This document shows positions 46,301 to 54,687 of a stretch of DNA of 64,000 nt, piece by piece. The translations under genes and the position numbers were made by a program. The DNA lies in NCBI GenBank assembly GCA_951799405.1, contig OX637337.1, forward strand, positions 20,086,347 through 20,150,346, given 5' to 3'. The notes below the pieces were generated by a model, which saw only the letters and a program-made list of their open reading frames with translations, was not told where the DNA came from and did no database searches. Origin of the DNA: Agapetus fuscipes (Eukaryota; Arthropoda; Insecta; Trichoptera; Glossosomatidae). How positions within the stretch are numbered: the first letter of the stretch is position 1; each line of letters starts with the position of its first letter.

Positions 46301-47589
46301 TGGCAACAAGACCTTCCATACATTTTTTACCCAACACAACATGTAAACCTGTGTGTTTTAAGTCTAGACCTTCGAACAGAATAGCAGGATTGCAAATACC
46401 GCCATGAATCAAGCAAAACATATGTGCTATCAGATGTTTGTTCCGTTTTGATCCATTCAGTCCGTTCTTTTAGATCTTTTACTCTAGGTCGGGGGTCGGC
46501 AACCTGCAGCTCGCGAGCCACATGCGGCTCTTTGAGTGTGATGTTGCGGCTCTTTAGTTCCATACGCAAATATTAAGATTTATCAAAAAAAAACACTTCC
46601 GATTGAAAAACACAAAAATCGTTCTGAATCGATCAACGAGGATTAGGCGCCGATTCTATCTCTCAGCTACTTTTACTCGCTTTTAAACCCCCCTCCCTTG
46701 ACGCTATTTATTGTTGGCAAGAAAACAGTTGTGGCTCTTTACACACTTTGAAATATGCAAATTGTAATTTTTGGCTCTTCCAACTCAAAAGGTTGCCGAC
46801 AAATAGTAGCTAGCTTTATGAAGCAGACCTGCAAGAAAAAACAAAGGTTTCATATTTTATTGAAAGATATTTCTGAAAAGCAATTATAAAAGTATTCTTC
46901 TTCTTCCTTCTTCCTCAGCCTTTCTCTGTCCTCTCCTGGACGCAAACCTCCTACAATCTTCTTTGTGTTTGTTTATCGGCTGCTGTGTTTAGCCATCCCT
47001 GGCCTGCAGTTCCCTTGATGTTGTCCAGCCACCTCAGTTGGGATCTCCTCACTCCCCGCTTGGACATCCGGGGCCGTCACTGGGCGCTCCTTTTCAGCTA
47101 CCTGTTATGATCCTGCTTTGCAACGTGACCTGCCCCGCGCTACTATAAGCAGGCCACTCGTTGTATAACACCAGTGACACCAGTGCGTCTATGGACCTCC
47201 TGGTTTGAAACCCTGTCTCTGAGGCTGATCCCCAGCATCGTCCTTTCAAGGGATCATTATCATGTCCCAGTCGAGCCAAATTAAGAAGAGACTAAAACAT
47301 TGTTGAACAACTCACCCAACCTCTGTTCACTGCCAAATTTCTTATCGGAAGCCACCTTTCTCCCCAACATCTGATTTTTATTTGTTATCTTATCTTCAGG
47401 TGTACTACTACGTGGTGGACTCACCCAGAAACGAAGGCAAGGACTTCTTCGAGATAAACCTGCAGTCCGGAGAGGTGTTCACCAAGATTGTCTTCGACAG
47501 GGAGAAGCAAGGAGCCTACGCACTGGAGGTGGAAGCGAGGGACGGGGCCCCATCCGCCAGACCCAACTCTAACTCGCAGCCAAATTCAG
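34078..47589 (+). CDS. CadN: Cadherin-N, internal exons (partial gene, both ends outside window)
   Basis: Classical-type cadherin of neurons: a single-pass membrane adhesion protein that mediates calcium-dependent homophilic contact, axon patterning and synaptic targeting in insects. The conceptual join is 34078-34379, 35444-35580, 36328-36544, 37200-37368, 37840-38690, 38782-38973, one of 41105-41295 or 41398-41588, 43466-43655, 45561-45743 and 47400-47589. It gives 2622 nt, about 874 codons, with no stop and matching phases at every junction. Repeated EC linker motifs are seen: DINDEPP, DVNDNAP, DVNDNKP, DVNDNPP, DRANNPP and DVNDEIP. DxD and LD(R/Y/A)E-type calcium residues are also present. 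The sequence follows my memory of Drosophila CadN almost residue by residue. The window lacks the signal peptide, first EC repeats, EGF/LamG region, transmembrane segment and catenin-binding tail. Flanking introns are over 33 kb upstream and over 16 kb downstream. Confidence 0.95.
34660..34812. repeat. Palindromic MITE in CadN intron
   Basis: GTACCCCGAATACAAAATATT, ACCACAGCACCTCTAGTGAGC, and GAGTTTACGTCTTCTACTTGG. A full-length copy with moderate divergence. Confidence 0.65.
34960..35240 (-). mobile_element. LINE polymerase C-terminal remnant
   Basis: On the minus strand, RLQRLGWAEHF..IPKILMIGHPGEG is followed in another frame by VEVERPRLRWKNVLEDRWSW. This is the RLRW-GH..RIPK..GRPRLRWKD end seen in many arthropod LINEs, with one frameshift. 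It lies in a CadN intron. Confidence 0.55.
35444..35580 (+). CDS. CadN: CadN exon: EC linker exon
   Basis: This 137-nt exon starts after TTCCAG and ends at GA|GTAAGC. It enters in phase 0 and exits in phase 2. It encodes SGRVDERRFQSTPEERLS, then GGKRAPQFY, and ends in PENQKKDS. It joins the end of one EC repeat to the first strand of the next. The split GA joins T of the following exon to make Asp, as expected for the conserved DSD. Confidence 0.93.
35676..35850 (-). repeat. LINE 3'-UTR repeat in CadN intron
   Basis: TCTAAATCTAATCTAAATCTA end, through CCTACAATATAAAAACCCAA to GACCTTCCCTGAA, where it is truncated. Confidence 0.85.
36328..36544 (+). CDS. CadN: CadN exon: EC repeat core
   Basis: The acceptor is TTTCCAG, the donor GAG|GTAACA, and the length 217 nt (1 + 216). 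It encodes the body of an EC repeat, from IISVKAKSFAD through GTFNIGPTSG and ELDFEDL to the SGGFSTSVE strand. The ELDFED segment is the family LDxE signature. Confidence 0.93.
37200..37368 (+). CDS. CadN: CadN exon: linker and start of the next EC repeat
   Basis: The exon follows TTTTCAG and covers 169 nt. It begins LTIRVTDVNDNAPKF, a canonical EC linker, and runs to AEIEYLVS. Its donor is G|GTTGTA, a weak site lacking the usual A at +3 and +4. The choice is fixed by phase: G plus AT of the next exon restores the Asp of LVSDDHF. Reading through gives an immediate unrelated tail and a stop. Confidence 0.9.
37840..38690 (+). CDS. CadN: CadN large exon: more than two EC repeats
   Basis: An 851-nt exon between GATTACAG and CAG|GTATTG (2 + 849 nt, exit phase 0). 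It encodes the end of one EC repeat (DDHFSVDSSG, LDADNN), the linker KNKNDEEPKF, a full repeat to DVNDNKPIF, and another to DVNDNPPLFDRQ. Calcium motifs SDKDGD and TDEDKGVNG are visible. An INxG-like DVNDNK/DVNDNP spacing of about 110 residues fits EC repeats. Confidence 0.96.
38782..38973 (+). CDS. CadN: CadN exon upstream of the alternative pair
   Basis: A 192-nt exon after TTTTCAG, ending at GAC|GTAAGT, phase 0 on both sides. It encodes KYVENVKQDASIGTNILRVS with the SDEDADNNG calcium motif and ends in KKPLD. The next residue in the family is R of the LDRE motif, which both alternative exons supply (RDRY or RETY). Confidence 0.94.
38974..40480. other. CadN intron; no exon recognised
   Basis: A moderately GC-rich patch at 39225-39400 and frames at 39234, 39533 and 40208 show no EC motif. 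Confidence 0.55.
40489..40918. mobile_element. Non-autonomous hAT element, 430 bp
   Basis: An 8-bp duplication TTGCAGAC lies at 40481-40488 and 40919-40926. Terminal repeats are CAGGGATGTTATGGATATCC and, inverted, TAGGGATCTTATGGATATG. The interior has many imperfect GGATAT/ATATCC motifs. No transposase frame is present. Confidence 0.85.
41105..41295 (+). CDS. CadN: CadN mutually exclusive exon, first variant
   Basis: A 191-nt exon between CTGTTGCCAG and GGCAAG|GTTGGT. It starts in phase 0 with RDRYRLRVRAADRGEPP, has the linker VVDRNNKPPLW, and ends ENVTVGTVV..IKA with two bases of a split Ser codon (AG|C). It is the paralogue of the exon at 41398, with about 33 of 63 residues identical. Drosophila CadN has pairs of mutually exclusive exons, and this sequence resembles one member of such a pair. 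Base composition is markedly GC-rich. Confidence 0.93.
41398..41588 (+). CDS. CadN: CadN mutually exclusive exon, second variant
   Basis: Exactly 191 nt, between TCCTGATAG and AAAGCAAG|GTCTGT, with the same phases as the exon at 41105. It encodes RETYKLEAMAQDRGFPP, the linker VVDRANNPPVW, and ENMPVGARV..IKA. Including both variants would frameshift the message: each ends in phase 2 and each expects phase 0. Reading frame therefore enforces exclusivity as well. Confidence 0.95.
41782..41885 (+). repeat. Low-copy repeat, second copy
   Basis: GGTCGGAAGTCAGTAATGTAT, TATGAAAGCTTTCGCACAGTT, GTAATCCATAGACAATC, GAATGTGTTGTGTCTGAAAT match 33795-33890. Confidence 0.6.
41965..42335 (+). repeat. About 60-bp minisatellite with 120-bp higher-order unit
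   Basis: About six pyrimidine-rich units of the form CATCTCTCCTCTCCTCTCG..ACATCCA..CCTCTG..TCAACTCCAACC. Two unit types alternate: one with GTTACATCCATTCTTCTGCAT, the other with GTCACATCCACTCCTCTGTAT plus a shorter TAACATG/TAGCATG junction. This gives a dimeric 120-bp period. It lies in the CadN intron downstream of the mutually exclusive exons. Confidence 0.85.
42336..43465. other. CadN intron; no exon recognised
   Basis: AT-rich, nothing seen besides poly-T tracts leading to the acceptor at 43466. Confidence 0.6.
43466..43655 (+). CDS. CadN: CadN exon downstream of the alternative pair
   Basis: A 190-nt exon after TTTCCGCAG, ending GTAGAG|GTAAGC. The entering C completes Ser with AG from either alternative exon. 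It then reads SGIENNPTVFYRLMPGST, an EC repeat core, and the LDYES motif, ending YNLTVRVE. Confidence 0.94.
43685..43932 (-). repeat. LINE 3'-UTR repeat in CadN intron
   Basis: ATAATCTAAATTGCAAAAATA to TACCAACCCATCAGTCGAAG. It starts only 30 bp after the CadN donor at 43655. Confidence 0.8.
44335..44470 (+). mobile_element. tRNA-derived SINE fragment in CadN intron
   Basis: TACCTCAATTGGTTAAGCATC (A-box-like) and TTGTGTTCGATGATT (decayed B box), followed by AAAGGCTGTCTTCCTTATCTG and GAAAATAAAAAAG, similar to the SINE-B body. Confidence 0.5.
44790..45110 (+). mobile_element. SINE-B 3' part split by a MITE
   Basis: GTAAGGCTAGCCCCCTTA (to 44827) continues after the MITE at 45013 with ACTGTAAAAATAAATGG, GTTTCACTACATGTGCAGC and TTAGTTG. 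Confidence 0.65.
44828..45012. mobile_element. 185-bp palindromic MITE with TA target duplication
   Basis: Ends GAGCCC..CACTTGTC and GACAAGTGGGCTC, flanked by TA at 44826-44827 and 45013-45014. Arms share GGTGTCGG, ATATTRATCGGAGGTTCCAG and TGGCA. It sits in the SINE-B body at CTTA|CCTGTAAAA. Confidence 0.75.
45183..45520 (-). mobile_element. RTE-type LINE polymerase C-terminal remnant
   Basis: The minus strand encodes MCLYRKMLRISWGDRVTNEE, then VLQRMRTTKELL and MDFSHILRNEKYRLL..IIQGKIEGTP. This is the well-known MW.YRRMLRISWTD..TNEEVL region of RTE-like retrotransposons. Frames beyond QGKIEG are shifted. It lies within the CadN intron just upstream of the exon at 45561. Confidence 0.75.
45561..45743 (+). 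CDS. CadN: CadN exon: EC linker DVNDEIP
   Basis: A 183-nt exon, phase 0/0, between ATTCCAG and CAA|GTAAGG. It encodes NNGAQQLASETTVYIMLE, then DVNDEIPLF, then a new EC repeat with GEPIGTKV and AIDKDGTFPNNQ. A short SINE-tail-like fragment and a LINE remnant lie immediately upstream, up to within about 20 bp of the acceptor. Confidence 0.94.
45755..46022 (-). repeat. LINE 3'-UTR repeat in CadN intron
   Basis: ATCATCTAATCTAATCTAAG to ACCTATAAGTCAAGGAACAT. It starts 12 bp after the CadN donor at 45743. Confidence 0.85.
46196..46350. repeat. Palindromic MITE in CadN intron
   Basis: GTAAAAAATGTATGGAAGTTT mirrored by ACCTTCCATACATTTTTTACC. The centre GGCGCTGTTGAATCTTTGTAT folds on AAGATTCAATAGCACC. 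Similar peptides on both strands are artefacts. Confidence 0.65.
46494..46805. mobile_element. hAT-type MITE (GGTCGGCAACC family)
   Basis: Starts GGGGGTCGGCAACCTGCAGC, then GAGCCACATGCGGCTCTTTG, and ends AAAAGGTTGCCGACAAATAG. This terminal repeat belongs to a widespread animal hAT non-autonomous family. It lies in a CadN intron. Confidence 0.65.
46905..47095 (-). mobile_element. LINE C-terminal remnant
   Basis: The minus strand reads RRSQLRWLDNIKGTAGQGWL, NTAADKQTQRRL, then a stop and VQERTEKG. This is the RWLDDI..W..A.DR..W end of LINE polymerases. It lies in the intron before the last CadN exon. Confidence 0.5.
47400..47589 (+). CDS. CadN: CadN last exon in window
   Basis: A 190-nt exon after TTATCTTCAG, ending TTCAG|GTCAGT in phase 1. 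It encodes VYYYVVDSPRNEGKDFFEIN, the VFDREK motif, and ARDGAPSARPNSNSQPNS. The split G fits the Val that follows in the family. No continuation is visible in the remaining 16.4 kb. Confidence 0.93.
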
Positions 47590-48718
47590 GTCAGTTTTAT
47601 TTTTAAAATTTTCATGTTAAACAGCAGTTTAAGACTTACACGGCCAGTTGTTGAAACTGGAGAGCTGCTTTCCAGGATCTTTTTCCGTGGTCTATCGGAG
47701 TCGGACCTTTCCAATGTTTTGCCTATGTCTGCGATGGGCTTCACCCAATTTTAATCTTAACTGCCTAGAAGGTCGTCTTCATTCTGGAAACAAAACAATC
47801 ATATTATTGAACAGTAGCTATAGGCTTTCAAGGCTGGCGGTTATCACTTGAGGGTTGATTTTCGGCATCTAGTTTATCAGACACGTCACATATTTACGAT
47901 GGGATTCTTCAGCATGTTGATAATGTGATGTGAAATTGATGAAACTGTTATGAAAATTTAGAGTTAACTTGAGATATACATTAGATTCACAAACCAGGCA
48001 CTTAAGAGTTTTAAGAACGTGAGAATTGATTTTCGGGGTCTGCTGCCGTGGTCCATCGGAGCTGGAGCTTTTGTGCGTTTTGACTTCTTCTGGGTGATGA
48101 GATGTGAAAATAAAACAACGTTCTAAACAAAAAATAGTGTTTTTTTCAAAAAACATACCTACCTAAATCAATCAACATGAATTTTCACAGTGTTAATACA
48201 CAATCCATAAAAAATATAAATAAAGTCTGCTCGCCAGTGATATTATTTCCCTGGTATAAAGCAACTAAAATATACAGCGTCATTCTCAGTGAGGATATGT
48301 TTATAACTTACAGCCAATGAGTTCTAGGTTGTTGGAGAAAAAACACAAAAAATGCACTGAATTAAAGGGGATGCCATTTTGTCTAGTCAGTCTATGAGTA
48401 GGAAGATTACATTTCTGATTCTTGTAGAATTTTCTGGCAAAGCCATATTTTGTAATTCACACTTTTAAAAACTCAAAGCTCATACTTACAGATTTTCATG
48501 GTTTAGAATTCATTCTTAAAAGAACTGTGGCATTCTCCTGATGCCAAAATTCATTTTTTTAATTCATAGAAATTGTTGCCGCACTTCAAAACACACAAAA
48601 ACATTTGGAAAAATATTTAAACATACCTTAATAAGTACTTAATTAGATTCCTTTTAAAATTTTAAAAACATACTTTCATTCCAGTGAGTTTTAGAAACAT
48701 ATATACATAGGCATCAAT
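47590..48718. other. CadN intron with decayed Penelope-like pieces
   Basis: GTGGTCTATCGGAGTCGGAC (47690), GACACGTCACATATTTACGAT..TCTTCAG (47880), GTGGTCCATCGGAGC (48050) and AATTTTCACAGTGTTAATACA (48180) resemble parts of the foldback units and their extensions (compare 11047). No frame survives. Confidence 0.4.
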
Positions 48719-49740
48719 ATCTAATCTAATCTAATCTAATCTAAGCTGCAAGGATATATATACTGGGCAGCCACATCTAGGCGCGACCATCTATTGGTCA
48801 ATGGGGTAGCACTCTCTATAGGAGGTAAGCTGATACAGCCTTCCGATTCGGTGAGACTTCTAGGAATCTTACTGGATTGGAACCTGACATTGGAAAGGCA
48901 AATAGATGCCACAATAGCTTCCTCCTTTTTTTCACTGCGCCAAATAAAGGCGATTAGAAAGTGTCTTCCGTCAGATGCGGTTAAGACCCTGGTGAGTGCG
49001 TTTGTGATGTCTCGGATTGATTATTGCTCAACGCTTTATAGTGGTCAGCCAAAGAAGCATTTCAACCGCTTTCAATCTGTGTTAAATTCAGCAGCAAGGC
49101 ATTCAGCATTCGGGATATCCAAATTCGCTCACATCACTCCGCTGTTAAAAAAACTACACTGGCTTCGTTTCCCGGAGAGGGTGGTCTACCGTGTTTGTCT
49201 GATGGTATATAAGCCAAGCCATGAATATAGGCCAACCAATATATGAGCCAAGCCATCAATGGCTTGGCTCCACCTTATCTGACTGACATGATTTCGCCTG
49301 TTGAGATGGGTGTGAGGAGGCAGACACTCAGATCTTGTGGTCCGGTGGAGTGGAACAGACTGCCACCCGGAGTGAAGAACTCCAAATCTATGGGTATATT
49401 TCGCGGAGCTCTCAAGACGCACCTTTTCAAAAAGTCTTATCCGTGATCGGAGAGGGCCCTTGAAGTGTGACACACACAAAAACGGCACTCTCTTATTATG
49501 TGTAATTAAAAATAAATAAGCCTGATATATATATACCATTTAAGATTTACATCAAATGCATTCCCACAAGCGGACATGTATAATTTCGCGCTAACACATG
49601 CCGCACGTGGACCTACATTATAAGAACCCATCTCAAATGAACATAAGCCCTGCAACTCTTGCCGTCCTTCCCTGATACAGGGGTGACATTGGCAACGTGA
49701 ACCATTTTTTCACATTATGGGTGGTCAGCTAAATGAGCTA
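48719..49740 (-). repeat. LINE 3'-UTR repeat split by the CR1-like copy
   Basis: The (ATTAG)n end and the first 40 bp lie at 48719-48763. The remainder is at 49530-49740, after the inserted CR1-like element. Confidence 0.85.
48764..49536 (+). mobile_element. CR1/L2-like LINE 3' fragment, copy 2, nested
   Basis: It is about 95% identical by eye to the copy at 23945. It starts at the same base (TGGGCAGCCACATCTAGG) and is inserted into a LINE 3' UTR repeat at GATATATATAC. A local duplication near 49215-49245 (AAGCCAAGCCAT..GAGCCAAGCC) breaks the frame, and about 80 bp corresponding to 24476-24556 is missing. It keeps the segment GTGAAGAACTCC lost from copy 1 and reads to KTHLFKKSYP-stop. Confidence 0.8.
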
Positions 49741-50826
49741 AGAATGCAATCCTGAGAATTAGGAATGCACCAACGCACACATTCTACAAAAATGCAAATT
49801 CAGTCAATCGGTGACCCAACTGACAACAGGTGAGTTGATTTGTCAAAATAATAATCAAAAAAGTGACAGCCATTTCTAGAACTATGTTGCAATGTTCCAG
49901 TATGTAGGTACTTGCTTGTTTACTATGTTTGCGCCTTGCGATAATAGATAGGTACTTGTGCAAATCATCCCGTTCCATGTCGTTTGGGACAAATCACATT
50001 TATAGCCACTCACTTGGAACAAATCACATTTATATAAAGTCGTCATGGGACTGGCGCTCTTAGCAACTAACAAAATATTTGCATTTCTTAAGTGACACAC
50101 AATATTGTCTATGACATATTTTTTGTTTGACTTACCTACTGATGGACATACCTTGATCCCAAGTGAAAATTTGCACCTCAACATCAATTAATACTTTAAC
50201 TCTCCATTTTTTTTCCTTCATCACAGTAATTAATTCAGATAATGGATGGATGACCGGGTTTTGAAGAAAAAAAAAAACAAAAACAGGATCATGTCAACTG
50301 CAAAAGAAAAATCACAATTAATAATGGACTATTGTTTTACTTACAAATGTCATTTTAACAACAAAAAAGGGACAATATAACTTCACAATAAATTATTCAA
50401 AAATGAAAAACATTTTGACAGCTTTATCAGGTTTGTTCAGAACACACATTGATTTACGCGTCGAATTAAAAGCGGAAAATGGAATTATTATTAAAGTAAA
50501 CATCGTGTTCACCTACGTACGTGAAAAAAATTGACAAATCATTTTACAACACGGCCACTTATCGATTTTAATCGAATCGACCGGCGTTTTTATAAAGTTC
50601 GCCCGCCATATTTGAAATTTAATTTTGACGTTTCGATGGCAGCATTAGGGTAATTGCAATGGTGAGCAATATGGTTGAAAACGATATTTTTGTGTAGATT
50701 ATAAGTCAAGGATCTCAACTATATTTTTTTTAAGTGGTAAAATTGGGCTTTTCATTTTTAATTTTGTAAAATAAAATGCCGACAAATCGAGTCCAATTCA
50801 AACGCGACGCTATTGGCTGGAGCTCG

Positions 50827-50844
50827 TGTGACGTCATTGGATCC
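50827..50844 (+). promoter_or_regulatory. CRE-like subterminal motif, left end of transposon
   Basis: TGTGACGTCATTGGATCC contains the palindrome TGACGTCA. It lies 179 bp from the left end and about 150 bp before the transposase ATG. A reverse-complement partner with 15 of 18 matches is at 57021-57038. A promoter or transposase-binding role is inferred from position and symmetry. Confidence 0.5.
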
Positions 50845-50976
50845 AAGTGGCGTGAGTGACGTGTGCGACGTGTGTTTGTAGTATTAGAAAGCCGGCTGTC
50901 AGTGTGAAAATACGTGCTATTATCAAGCTTCCGAGATCCGACAAACATAATATAAACTCACAACAAACCTTGAAAA

Positions 50977-53164
50977 ATGTCTTCGAAGTATCATAAATAT
51001 TGTGTAGTTCCGATGTGTACAAATACGTCACGTGCAACACCGGATAAAAAGTTTTTGCGGATGCCCCGCGATCCAGCTATCCACAAAAAATGGTGTCTTG
51101 TGATGAAGCGAGACGAACTTCTGTCTTCCAAATCTACCCGCTTCATTTGCGAAGACCATTTTAATGTAAGTTATAGTATTTTGTTGTTATTTAATTGCAT
51201 ACCTATGTATAAAATATGTTATTTCTACATGCCTTCGTAAATAAATCACGTGGCTCAAGAAATGGCATGTGAAAACGCTGTCAAACGTGTCAAAATTAAA
51301 ATCGATTTGTTTTTAACAAATTGATTAGAAACTCATAGTTTTTTTTGTCAGTAATGATCAAAAACATCCTCAAATATTGTTTGATTCCGTAATTTATAAA
51401 AAAACAAGTGTTAACATAGCAAAGTTTTTGTACTTGTTTCTTTAGGAAGGCAGCAATGGACTGGAATGTAAATATAATATTTTCTCATCGGCCAAAGGTC
51501 ACAGGTCTATGGGACTGGACCCCTTAGCAACCTATAATAAAATATAAGCTTGCCTTTGCCCTGACAACCCGGCTGTGTGACATCACAACTTTTTTATCCT
51601 AGAAGTTTGTGTGCATACTTAATAATAATATATTGTCATGTACTAATGTGTCTAACCTACCTTTTTACTTTTTGTTGTAGTAGTTGTGTGAACTACATGC
51701 TCTCATATTATGTTATTTATATTTTTACAGCTCCAGGACGACTTGGAAAACTTTATGATGGGCAGATTGATGGGAAGCAATATGCGCCTGAAGAAAGGAG
51801 TTTTGCCGCACAAATTTGAGTGCCAAAAAGCTAAAAAGACTGTGGATAGGAAAACCGGCGAGATTAGAAAAAGAAAAATGCTAGTGATGGAACTTTTAAG
51901 AGAAGCAAGTCTGAACGCTACAAACTCTGAAGCATCCACATCAGTTGATGTGGATGCTTCCGCATCCGTTGATGTGGATGCATTCACATCAACTGATGTG
52001 GATGCTGTGGAGCAGTCAACGCATCTGACTTCTGCTCCATTGGATAAAGCAGTGCAGGTGAATATGGTACCCACCTACAGGAGCAAAGCAACCAACACCT
52101 TGAATGTGAGACCCCCGACCACTCACAGTAGCTGCTCACCGATCAAGTTGAAACCTGTGGAATCTCCTCTGGAAAAATTGAATGTGGAAGCTGTCTATTC
52201 ATCTTCCAGTTCAGACCCTGAAGATAGTGATTCTGATCTTTTTGTGGACTATGGTAGTGGCTCGGATTTTGAAGACAACAATATGGAAATGGACGCGCTT
52301 AACGTTGAGATGAAAAGAGGTTATATTTTGCTTGTGCAACGCCAACCTCAACTGTATTTAGGCATTCCAAAAGAAATGTACCATGTATTGGCTATTCTGC
52401 AAGATACAGTTTGTGCACCTATTATAGATATAATGATTTGCCTAAAGAAAATTAGGTTGAATTTTTCATATAAAGTAATAGGTGCACATTTTGGAATGTC
52501 AGATTCCTCTATATGTCGCATTTTTAAGAAAACGATTCCCATTTTATCAGGGGTACTCAAAGAGTTGATTATATGGCCATCTGCAAAACTCATAAGGTTG
52601 GAATTGCCCATTGCATTTCGAGCTCGATATAGGAACGTCCGTTCCATTATTGATTGTCTTGAAATTCAAATTGAGAAACCAGGCAACTCGCTGCACCAAT
52701 CATTAACGTGGTCTGAATACAAGGCCTGTAATACGGTAAAATATCTAATTTCTTGCACTCCAGATGGTCTCATTAATTTCTTATCATGTGGGTATGGAGG
52801 CCGAGCAACCGACTCTACTATTGCTCAGGACTGTGGCTATTTCGACAACATCGCCACAGGAACATGGGTGATGGCAGATCGGGGGTTTAAGAATATTTCC
52901 CATGTTTTAGAGGAAAAGGGTGCTCACCTTGTTCGCCCTCCAAGCGTGCTGCAGAAAAGTACCCTTAGCCAAAACGAAGTTAAGGAAGCAAAGCGAATTG
53001 CCGCTTTATGTATTCACGTAGAGCGTGTGATAAGCAGAGTGAGAGAATTTCATATGCTCACTATGCATTCAACTATCGACCACAACCTCGTGAATCGCTT
53101 GGATGAAATTATTGTGATTGCTTGTGGTCTGATCAACTTACAAAAATCATTGATCAAAGTTTAG
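50977..53164 (+). CDS. THAP-domain DDE transposase (exons 50977-51165 and 51731-53164)
   Basis: The product binds transposon ends and catalyses cut-and-paste transposition in the nucleus. The spliced protein is 540 aa. Exon 1 (63 codons) is a THAP zinc finger with C9, C14, C58 and H61, plus W39. The donor AAT|GTAAGT joins the acceptor TTTTTACAG in phase 0 to LQDDLENF, completing the EDHF..LMG..RLK..VPHKF region typical of THAP transposases. A low-complexity acidic VDVDA repeat (about residues 135-160) and a Ser/Asp-rich stretch follow. The catalytic core is a DDE_Tnp_4-like nuclease with candidate triad D371 (IIDCLE), D446 (MADRGF) and E494 (HVERVISRVR). The frame is fully open to TAG at 53162-53164. 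The start ATG follows an A-rich AAAA context and is the first in frame with the THAP motif. The convergent neighbour is the YqaJ gene. Confidence 0.9.
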
Positions 53165-53224
53165 AAGGGTTAGCCACCCTTAGACATTACTTTTAAAATT
53201 CAATTTTTATTTTCAGTACTTATA

Positions 53225-53705
53225 TTTAACCTTTATGCTTTTGAGCTTATGACTGATATTACTTTTTAAATCTCAAGTGTTTTTATTTACCTTGGTCGCT
53301 TTTATCTATTTTACACCATTCAACTCTTCATTTCACTTGTATGACTGAGATTATTTTTTAAATCTCATGTGTTTTTATTTAACTTGGTGGCTTTTATCAA
53401 ATTTTTACTATTCAACTCTTCATTTCACTTGTATGACTGAGATTATTTTTGAAATCTCATGTGTTTTTATTTAACTTGGTGGCTTTTATCTATTTTTTAC
53501 CATTCAAATCTTCATTTCACTTGTATGACTGAGATTATTTTTGAAATCTCATGTTTTTATTTAACTTGGTGGCTTTTATCTATTTTTTGCCATTCAACTC
53601 TTCATTTCACTTGTATGACTGAGATTATTTTTAAATCTTAATGTGTTTTAATTTACCTTGATAGCTTTTATCTAATTTTTACTATTCAACTCTTCATTTC
53701 ACATG
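53225..53705. repeat. About 92-bp tandem repeat, five copies
   Basis: The marker GACTGA starts at 53251, 53343, 53435, 53527 and 53617, giving spacings of 92, 92, 92 and 90 bp. Each unit contains the same series: ATTATTTTT, AATCTCATGTG, TTTTTATTTA, CTTGGTGGCTTTTATC, ATTCAACTCTTCATTTCAC. It lies between the two convergent transposon genes. Confidence 0.9.
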
Positions 53706-53825
53706 TTGCTTACTAAGTTACATTTACTATTCTGGTCAATTTTTCTGAATCTCACTTTACATCTGTTGCAACATGTACATAATGAGTATTAATGTTTGTA
53801 TTAATAATGGAAAGCCTTTTTTATT

Positions 53826-53831
53826 AATAAA
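53826..53831 (+). terminator. Polyadenylation hexamer after transposase gene
   Basis: AATAAA lies about 660 bp past the transposase stop, directly after the 92-bp tandem repeat array. It is the first good hexamer in this direction. Confidence 0.4.
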
Positions 53832-53954
53832 GTACACTTCAATCAACAACTTCTTTATTTTTATTAGAAAAACCAACAGAAAGATGATACCTACATAATA
53901 AGAACATATGAAAAACTCCAATACCAGGTATTGTTAAGTAGTGCATTTTTACAT

Positions 53955-54165
53955 TATAATCTAAATGGTAAAGATACACATGACTTTATGATTCATATTA
54001 AATACATTTCTATAAGCAGGCATATTGTGTTAGTTAACGTTTACATAATATGCTGCATGTTCATTAACAAAATAAAGACCCAAATTTAAACTGAATGCAC
54101 AAGCCCTTAAACTTGACGCTCTTCCCTGGAACAGAGGTAATATTGGCAAGTGAACCTTTTGTTAA
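53955..54165 (-). repeat. Old LINE 3'-UTR copy inside the ISL2EU transposon
   Basis: ATAATCTAAATGGTAAAGATAC to TATTGGCAAGTGAACC. Strongly diverged from the window consensus. Confidence 0.65.
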
Positions 54166-54324
54166 CAAAGTAGTTATCACATATATCAAATATAAAAAAG
54201 TAGTTAAGAAACAGCAGTTATAAAATACATAAATAACTATACTTTAAAATTGTTAGACTTTGGTAAATATGCATTAAAACACCTTATAGCTATACTTTTC
54301 AAAGTACCCACAGTGTAATACATA

Positions 54325-54578
54325 AAGTCTAATGTAATCTAGGTTGAAAATATACATAAACATTTAAAGTTCCTACTAAATACACACCCACAAACAGACA
54401 AGTGTAAGTTCTCGCTTACAAATGCTGCATGTGTACTTACAATTCAAAAACCATATAAATGAATACTCAAATGAACAAAAGCCCAGCAACTTTTGCCGTC
54501 CTTTTATTGGCAAAGTGAACCATTTTTTACAGCATGGGTGTTCAGCGTCATACCAACCTATAAGTCAAGGGATACAAA
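54325..54578 (-). repeat. LINE 3'-UTR copy inside the ISL2EU transposon
   Basis: AATGTAATCTAGGTTGAAAAT to CCAACCTATAAGTCAAGG. Diverged, with a deletion before TATTGGCAAAGTGAACC. Confidence 0.75.
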
Positions 54579-54687
54579 CAATAAATAATATTCTCAAGTA
54601 TATAATTATTCAGAATGTTGAGAGAATAAGAACAAGAATAGCAGATCAACATTACAGATAAAAATTAATTCATATAAAATAAAACAT

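Noticed and set aside
52348..52647. 99-codon minus-strand ORF
   Set aside because: A shadow of the transposase coding sequence.
53225..53705. CRISPR-like regular repeats
   Set aside because: The 92-bp units are contiguous with no unique spacers, in a eukaryotic genome.
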